The notes beneath the pieces were generated by a model. That model was not told the origin of the DNA and did not search any database. It worked only from the letters and a program-made list of their open reading frames with translations. Shown piece by piece: positions 6,563 through 11,188 of a DNA stretch of 11,188 bases. The DNA is from 4572-123 sp964418755 (GTDB lineage: Bacteria > Desulfobacterota > Desulfobacteria > Desulfobacterales > 4572-123): the NCBI GenBank assembly GCA_964418755.1, contig CAYQNS010000135.1, positions 1 through 11,188 on the forward strand. The letters are read 5' to 3'. The position numbers and the translations under genes were made by a program. The number at the start of each line of letters is the position of its first letter. Position 1 is the first letter of the stretch.

Positions 6563-6591
6563 TTGACAATTAGAATTTACACGGGTATAAA
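6563..6591 (+). promoter_or_regulatory. Near-consensus sigma70 promoter upstream of the patatin gene
   Basis: A perfect -35 TTGACA (6563-6568) and a -10 TATAAA (6586-6591) are separated by exactly 17 bases, matching 11 of 12 consensus positions. Transcription would start near 6598, leaving a leader of about 287 bases before the patatin ATG. It is the strongest promoter-like sequence in the window. Confidence 0.65.
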
Positions 6592-6884
6592 TGGGGAAAG
6601 TGTTTCAGCGCTGAGTTCTAATTTTTTGTTTTTTATGTCCAAAACAGTGCGAGGGAACCCGCTAAAACTGAATAGTGAAAATTGAATAATGAATAATGAA
6701 GGTATTCTATCGATTTTAATCCGCAGATTACAATGTCTTCTATTGATTTTATATATACAAAGACAGATCGGAGCGATACCATAAATATTCAATCGCAATC
6801 GTCAATCTGGTTCCGGTTAATCCGGATTGAGATCATGTAATGAGGTATCCACCTCTGAGCCTCTGAAGACTGCGGGAGGAAGCC

Positions 6885-7844
6885 ATGTCATCCAGAAAGA
6901 GTGTCGGCCTTGTCTTGGGCAGCGGATCATCGCGCGGCTGGGCCCATATCGGGGCGATTGAAGCCCTTGAAGAAGAAAACATTTTCATTGATTACATTGC
7001 CGGATGCAGTGTAGGCGCCTATGTCGGTGCCATCTATGCCAGTGGAAGCCTCAAAAGTTTAAAGGATTTTGTCCTCCGAATGGACGGGAAAAAAGTTTTT
7101 TCCTATTTTGATGTGGTTTTCCCGAGATCCGGGTTTTTAAATGGGACCAAAAAAGTAAAAGAGCTTTTTTCCATGCATACCGATGTTGAAGATTTTTCTC
7201 AACTGAGCATCCCCGTGATGATGGTGGCTACGGACTTGGAAACCGGTGATAAAGTGGTTTTAAGATCCGGGAATCTTTTGCATGCCCTCCGGGCCACCAT
7301 GTCCATGCCAGGCCTCTTTGCACCGGCCAACGTCAAGGGGCGATGGCTGGTGGACGGCGGTCTGGTGGACCCGGTACCGGTGGGCATTGCCAGGGCACTG
7401 GGACCTGATGTGGTGATCGCGGTGGACCTTAACAGCGGCCTCATCTCGCGCAAAGACAGAAAAAGAAACCACAAAAAAAAATCCGGTATGGACAAAAACG
7501 ATGATGACCGCCATGAATATAAAAATGAATTGATCAAAAAAATGGCGGATTATTATGAAAACGCAGGCCTGAATCTGAAACATAAAATTAATGAACTGCT
7601 CCGAAAAGAGTCATCCGTTCCGGATATCATGGAAACGGTAACCACTTCCATCGGCATCATGCAGGAGCGGATGACCCGCATCAATCTTGCGGTGGAACCG
7701 CCGGATATATTAATACAACCGCGTCTGGGAGAGTTGAAGATGATGGATTTCGATCATGTCGAGCATGCCATTGAAGAGGGGTATTCAGGTGTTAAACGGC
7801 AAATGGAAGATATCAGGACACTGCTGGAACCGGACAGAGAATAG
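6885..7844 (+). CDS. Patatin-like phospholipase (RssA/YchK-like)
   Basis: This 319-residue protein is a patatin-fold serine acyl hydrolase, expected to cleave acyl chains from phospholipids in the cytoplasm. The three catalytic elements are intact: the oxyanion loop LGSGSSRGWAHIGAIEAL (residues 11-28), the nucleophile S42 in GCSVG, and the aspartate D157 in LVDGGLVDPVP. The domain ends near residue 190 (VIAVDLNSG). It is followed by a strongly basic and acidic linker (RKDRKRNHKKK, then DKNDDDRHEYK, about 196-222) and a helical C-terminal part with IMQERMTRINLAVEPPDILIQP, usual for this bacterial single-domain branch. No signal peptide is visible. The ATG at 6885 follows GGGAGGA by five bases. 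It is driven by the promoter at 6563-6591 and is followed on the same strand by ywbE after 193 bases. The physiological lipid substrate is unknown. Confidence 0.92.
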   Translation: MSSRKSVGLVLGSGSSRGWAHIGAIEALEEENIFIDYIAGCSVGAYVGAIYASGSLKSLKDFVLRMDGKKVFSYFDVVFPRSGFLNGTKKVKELFSMHTDVEDFSQLSIPVMMVATDLETGDKVVLRSGNLLHALRATMSMPGLFAPANVKGRWLVDGGLVDPVPVGIARALGPDVVIAVDLNSGLISRKDRKRNHKKKSGMDKNDDDRHEYKNELIKKMADYYENAGLNLKHKINELLRKESSVPDIMETVTTSIGIMQERMTRINLAVEPPDILIQPRLGELKMMDFDHVEHAIEEGYSGVKRQMEDIRTLLEPDRE

Positions 7845-7957
7845 AGGACGGATGCATGAGGTCTGAGGCCGGAAAGCAGGACGAGGAAAGAGGAAAGGAA
7901 AAAAGGGGTGGTTGGACGGATGAACGATTGGATGAAAGACGGAGAATAGAGACTTCA
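7839..7957 (+). repeat. Purine-rich repeat tract at the 3' end of the patatin gene
   Basis: The tract starts with GAATAGAGGA (7839-7848), which includes the patatin stop codon and matches the tract after the lyase gene. Positions 7858-7908 are 44 purines out of 51. Farther on, GGATGAA occurs twice (7918-7924 and 7930-7936), and GAATAGAGAC (7943-7952) echoes the first word. No coding potential is seen. Confidence 0.5.
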
Positions 7958-7972
7958 GCCCGTCGTTTTTTT
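7938..7972 (+). terminator. Weak candidate terminator after the patatin gene
   Basis: A 5-bp stem GACGG (7938-7942) / CCGTC (7960-7964) is followed by G and seven T (7966-7972). The loop of 17 bases is long and the stem is short, so termination would be inefficient at best. Confidence 0.28.
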
Positions 7973-8037
7973 CAAGGCGATAGCTGCAACATACTCTGAA
8001 TCAAAGGCAAACACTGCCGCATAAAAGGGATCTATTG

Positions 8038-8232
8038 ATGGAAGGAAACATTCGCAGGGATATAAAGCCCGGAATCAAAGTGGACATCGTGCTGAAAAAA
8101 GACCAGCGCACCGGAATACTGACCCGGGGCATTATCAAGAATATACTCACCAAATCGGCCAGCCACCCCCACGGCATCAAGGTCCGTCTGGAAGATGGAC
8201 AGGTGGGCAGAGTTCAAAAAATTTTAACCTAA
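8038..8232 (+). CDS. ywbE: YwbE family protein (DUF2196)
   Basis: This complete 64-residue protein matches the YwbE family throughout: DIKPGIKVDIVLKKDQRTG (residues 8-26), RGIIKNILTKSASHPHGIKV (about 30-49), and the ending LEDGQVGRVQKIL. The family is small, widespread and uncharacterised, with a likely SH3/KOW-like beta barrel; no reaction is known. I use the ATG at 8038, which has AAGGGA eight bases upstream; a TTG one codon earlier is possible. It lies between the patatin gene (193 bases upstream) and the YdbH-like gene (71 bases downstream) on the same strand. It may be co-transcribed with either, but the spacing gives no firm link. Confidence 0.92.
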   Translation: MEGNIRRDIKPGIKVDIVLKKDQRTGILTRGIIKNILTKSASHPHGIKVRLEDGQVGRVQKILT

Positions 8233-8255
8233 ACCGGCAAGCAAGAACCAAATTG

Positions 8256-8283
8256 AATACTGAAAAGTGAGAATTTCAGTATT
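8256..8283 (+). repeat. AT-rich hairpin between ywbE and the YdbH-like gene
   Basis: Perfect 10-bp arms AATACTGAAA (8256-8265) and TTTCAGTATT (8274-8283) enclose an 8-base loop. The stem is AT-rich and no T-run follows, so it is a poor terminator. The left arm is part of TGAATACTGAAAAGTGA (8254-8270), which matches 15 of 17 bases of a sequence at 6669-6685, suggesting a dispersed degenerate repeat. Confidence 0.5.
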
Positions 8284-8303
8284 TAGATACACCCCAAAAA
8301 ACC

Positions 8304-11084
8304 ATGGGCCCGTCTTTAAAAAAATCAGTCCGAGTGCTTTTTTTTATCGTGCTGCTCATCTGCATGACGGGCAGTGCATTGCTCGTGATCCAGGCCCTTT
8401 TACCCGGTTTAATAGAATCAAGACTGCTGCCTGAACTGTCCGGCCGTATGGGAATCCCCAATCTTGACTGCCGCATCATTCACATCGGATTGACCGGTGC
8501 TGATCTCGGGCCGGTGACAACGGGTTCATCCGGGACACCCGCCATCTCCATTGATACCCTGCGGGTCGAATATGGGCTCTTTGAACTTTTCAACGGCAGG
8601 GTTCAAAATGTACGCTTAAACGGCGTCCGTTTACAATGTACTTTACATAACGGGATTTTCTCCTTTCCGGGACTGGATTTTAAATCCATGGGGGGCCGGG
8701 GGCAACCGAAATCCGGCACCGACAACGGCACCAGGGTTTTTCCGGCTGAACACATCCAGATGCGCAGTGCCGTCATGGTCCTCACCTGGCAGGACACGCT
8801 TTACAGAATCCCTTTTGAACTCGATCTGCGCCCGGAGGAAGACAACCCGGGCAAAATACAGGGACTGCTGCGGTTCTATCCCCGGGGCCAGGCCCTTGAC
8901 CTGGCCATCAGTGCGGACCTTGATAATAGAAAAAAGGCCGCATTCACCCTGCAAGGAAAGGACATCGACCTTGGGCGGTTTGCAGATATCAGCCGGAGGA
9001 TTCCAGGGCTTGGCCTGAACGGCAATGTGGATATCAAGGCAAGTGCCGACATTGCCGTTTCCCCCTTTTTAATAAATACCCTGAATGCTGAGGTGATCTG
9101 GGAAAATGGCAGCGCAACCCTGCCAAACCTGAAAATAGCCACCCGGTCTCCTTCAGACACCGCTCCTGAACATGTAAAAATTAATTTGAACAAAAAAAAT
9201 AAAAGCAAATGGCACCTCAGTGCGAATCATTTTAATATTGTCTCCCCTGCTCTAATAAAACTGTCCGACATCTCTTTTTCACTGGATACAAGGGGCAAAA
9301 AATATATGGCCGCAGGCCATTTTAGGTCCGAATTTACAAAAAACAGCGGCCCGGTGACCCTGGCAGCCCCCGTTAAAACCCTCTGGGATGTTCTGGCCGA
9401 CGTTGAAAAAAATGGAGACTGGTCAGCCCAAATTGCAAATACCATTTTACCATCGTCAGTGGGCTGTTTTTTCGAAACCGGAAAAACAAGTTTGAGCACT
9501 GCGCTGCCGCTCCTGACGATATCAGGTGCCGGTACCCGTCACAGCGGCGATGCCACCTGGCAGCTGTCCTTAAAGGAGCTCTCGCTTAAAAATCCCGATG
9601 CCGGGATTGAATGCCCTGCTGTGCAGATAAAAGGTCGCATCGCCTTCAATCAAACCGAGGGGAAAACCCACCTGACAGCCACTGCAGATGTCGATATGCC
9701 CCAGACCCGCATCAGCAGTCAAAAAGATCAAGACCAGACGCATCAAACCCAAAAACACCAAATCCATCTGCCCCGGCTTCATGTTTCAGGCGAGATCCAA
9801 AAAAAAGGATCGGACAAACCGCATTTTAAAGGGTTGCTGAAATTTTCTAAAGCAACGCTTGATTTTATGGAGCCCCATATCCGATTGCTGGGCATCACAG
9901 GCAACCTCCCATTTGAATGGCCCGCGGCAAAATCTGAACGCAATGGCAGTTTTTCCATCTCGGAGATCTTATACCGTAATCAATCCCTGGGGACACTGAA
10001 AGGGTCGATCCGTCAAAAAGAAACAGGTGCCGTCTTTTCCACAGTCCATAGCAATTCACTTCTGCCCGGTCTAAAATTTTTTGCCTCCGGCCGGTGGCAC
10101 CTGGAACCTGAAAAAGACCGCCCCCTTTTCGAAATTAATGTCACCGTTCCGGACTGGCACCCGACCCTTGGAATTGATCTGGGTAAAATTCTACCCGGGG
10201 CCAAAGGGATCGTGGCAGGCGGCCATCTGTCAGCCAAAGGGAAACTCTTTGTCGCTTCTTCCGGCCTGAAGGGATCGGCTGCACTTGTTCTGAAACAGGG
10301 TTTTGTACGAATCGATGCAAAAAAAATGGCCATGGATGGCATCGATTTGGCCCTTTCTTTTCCCGAACTGCCGTCCGTCAGAAGCAATGCAGGACAGTCG
10401 TTTGAATTCAAGCGAGCCGTTTTTGGCGACATTACGGTTAACCATGGGAAAATAGTGTTTCAAATAGAGCCCGGCAATACCCTGCTCATTGAAAAAGGCA
10501 CCTTTGCATGGTGCGGCGGAAATATTGATGCCCAATCTTTGAGAATATCCCCCGGCACCAGCAGTTACCAGTTTATCCTCTATTGTGACCGGTTACAGAT
10601 AACACGACTGCTGGAACAGCTGTGTGCAGTGGCCGCTGAGGGCACAGGGACGGTCAACGGCCGAATTCCCCTGGAATACGAAAACGGGAACCTGCACTTT
10701 GGAGATGGTTTTTTGTACTCCACCCCGGGTGATGGGGGCCGCATCAAACTCAGTAACACAGACATGCTCACCGCCGGCCTGCCCGTTGACACGCCCCAGT
10801 TTGCGCAGCTGGATCTGGCCAGAGAGGCCCTCAAGGACTATGAATATAAATGGGCCAAATTAGGGTTGAATTCCCGGGGCCAGACCCTTTTCTTACGACT
10901 CCAGTTTGATGGCAAGCCCATGGCGACATTGCCGTTTATATACAAAAAAGAACTGGGGCGGTTTGCAAGGGTCGATGCCAAAAGCAAGGGGTCTTTGTTT
11001 CAGGGCATCAGCCTTGACGTCAACCTGCAGCTTCCCTTGAATCAGATTTTGCGCTATAAGGATAATGTCGGGATGTTTGATTAA
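8304..11084 (+). CDS. YdbH-like AsmA-family envelope protein
   Basis: This 926-residue protein has one N-terminal membrane helix (about residues 10-32, VLFFIVLLICMTGSALLVIQALL) followed by a very long periplasmic region rich in alternating beta-strand patterns. That is the layout of AsmA-like bridge proteins, which carry phospholipids from the inner to the outer membrane. The C-terminal part (about 735-926: WCGGNIDAQSLRISPG, then PQFAQLDLAREALKDYEYKW, then GLNSRGQTLFLRLQFDGKP) resembles the end of YdbH, the Pfam 'dicarboxylate transport' domain (a name that does not reflect its role). E. coli YdbH is of similar length (about 880) and works with the lipoprotein YnbE. The ATG at 8304 has no clear ribosome site, only a CCCCAAAAAACC leader; no better in-frame start exists upstream of the membrane helix. 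Charged low-complexity stretches occur near residue 475 (SSQKDQDQTHQTQKHQ). The family call is good and the YdbH subfamily likely. Confidence 0.78.
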   Translation: MGPSLKKSVRVLFFIVLLICMTGSALLVIQALLPGLIESRLLPELSGRMGIPNLDCRIIHIGLTGADLGPVTTGSSGTPAISIDTLRVEYGLFELFNGRVQNVRLNGVRLQCTLHNGIFSFPGLDFKSMGGRGQPKSGTDNGTRVFPAEHIQMRSAVMVLTWQDTLYRIPFELDLRPEEDNPGKIQGLLRFYPRGQALDLAISADLDNRKKAAFTLQGKDIDLGRFADISRRIPGLGLNGNVDIKASADIAVSPFLINTLNAEVIWENGSATLPNLKIATRSPSDTAPEHVKINLNKKNKSKWHLSANHFNIVSPALIKLSDISFSLDTRGKKYMAAGHFRSEFTKNSGPVTLAAPVKTLWDVLADVEKNGDWSAQIANTILPSSVGCFFETGKTSLSTALPLLTISGAGTRHSGDATWQLSLKELSLKNPDAGIECPAVQIKGRIAFNQTEGKTHLTATADVDMPQTRISSQKDQDQTHQTQKHQIHLPRLHVSGEIQKKGSDKPHFKGLLKFSKATLDFMEPHIRLLGITGNLPFEWPAAKSERNGSFSISEILYRNQSLGTLKGSIRQKETGAVFSTVHSNSLLPGLKFFASGRWHLEPEKDRPLFEINVTVPDWHPTLGIDLGKILPGAKGIVAGGHLSAKGKLFVASSGLKGSAALVLKQGFVRIDAKKMAMDGIDLALSFPELPSVRSNAGQSFEFKRAVFGDITVNHGKIVFQIEPGNTLLIEKGTFAWCGGNIDAQSLRISPGTSSYQFILYCDRLQITRLLEQLCAVAAEGTGTVNGRIPLEYENGNLHFGDGFLYSTPGDGGRIKLSNTDMLTAGLPVDTPQFAQLDLAREALKDYEYKWAKLGLNSRGQTLFLRLQFDGKPMATLPFIYKKELGRFARVDAKSKGSLFQGISLDVNLQLPLNQILRYKDNVGMFD

Positions 11085-11188
11085 TTCACCCTAAAGGGCA
11101 TCGGGTTCGCGCAAAAATCAGTTCCCAATTTTCTAAACGACCCCATAGCTTACGGACATGCCCATAAACTATTACAAAAAAAAGGAAA
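11085..11188 (+). other. Trailing non-coding end with a ribosome-site-like terminus
   Basis: The last 104 bases after the YdbH-like stop have no complete gene and no terminator. The window ends in an A-run with AAGGAAA, which looks like a Shine-Dalgarno sequence, so another plus-strand gene probably starts within a few bases outside. In E. coli the gene after ydbH is the lipoprotein ynbE, then ydbL; that the same follows here is a prediction. Confidence 0.4.

Larger units (their letters stand above)
6361..6884. other. 524-bp non-coding region between MFS transporter and patatin genes
   Basis: No credible gene lies here. From left to right it holds the transporter promoter, a 9-bp inverted repeat (6485-6514), a near-consensus plus-strand promoter (6563-6591), a T-rich run after TCAGCGCTGA (about 6607-6637), a degenerate TGAATA-type AT-rich repeat (6669-6700), a 5-bp hairpin TCCGG-TTAAT-CCGGA (6812-6826), another GAGGT-ATCC-ACCTC (6842-6855), and the patatin ribosome site. 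The long leader before the patatin gene leaves room for a small RNA or a regulatory 5' region, but none is recognisable as a known family. Confidence 0.5.

Noticed and set aside
6577..6798. 73-residue minus-strand frame in the non-coding region before the patatin gene
   Set aside because: It overlaps the plus-strand promoter and AT-rich repeats, and its composition is not protein-like.
8256..8283. Intrinsic terminator after ywbE
   Set aside because: The stem is AT-rich and is followed by TTAGATAC, not a T-run; more likely a repeat-derived hairpin.

Overview
The window looks like a chromosome segment of a Gram-negative, free-living proteobacterium-like organism. The gene styles (a YdbH-type envelope protein, a patatin with a GSGSSRG oxyanion loop, a soluble sphingosine-1-phosphate-lyase-like enzyme, YwbE, RmuC, a REP-associated transposase) fit the Desulfobacterota (sulfate-reducer-like deltaproteobacteria) best. 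This placement rests on recognition of protein style only; there is no rRNA or marker gene in the window.

Left part (1-1576, all minus strand): the decayed edge of a restriction-modification island. Reading in the direction of transcription there is a good sigma70 promoter, a small excisionase-type helix-turn-helix gene, a REP-associated tyrosine transposase (RAYT), the first 80 codons of an adenine-specific DNA methyltransferase (mod), a short out-of-frame piece from the C-terminal half of the same methyltransferase, and an out-of-frame piece of a RhuM-family protein. The catalytic centre of the methyltransferase is gone. The RAYT sits between the HTH gene and mod and takes its stop codon from inside the mod reading frame. 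It carries within its own coding sequence a perfect 58-bp palindrome built from 18-bp units, which looks like the REP element this transposase family mobilises.

Middle (1641-6360): rmuC (minus), then divergently a PLP-dependent sphingosine-1-phosphate-lyase-like gene (plus), which converges on a 12-helix MFS transporter (minus). The 94-bp gap between the two convergent genes is a strongly purine-rich tract on the plus strand and therefore C/U-rich and G-poor on the transporter transcript.

Right part (6361-11188, plus strand): a 524-bp non-coding region with a near-consensus sigma70 promoter and a long leader, then a patatin-like phospholipase, another purine-rich tract, ywbE, an AT-rich hairpin, and a 926-residue YdbH-like AsmA-family protein. 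The window ends in a Shine-Dalgarno-like sequence that suggests another gene starts immediately outside.

No obviously new multi-gene system was found. The most unusual items are the palindrome embedded in the RAYT gene, the layered remains of the R-M island, the stand-alone S1P lyase, and the repeated purine-rich tracts downstream of plus-strand genes. Lipid-related genes (S1P lyase, patatin, YdbH) recur, but they are not in one operon and a joint role is only a guess.
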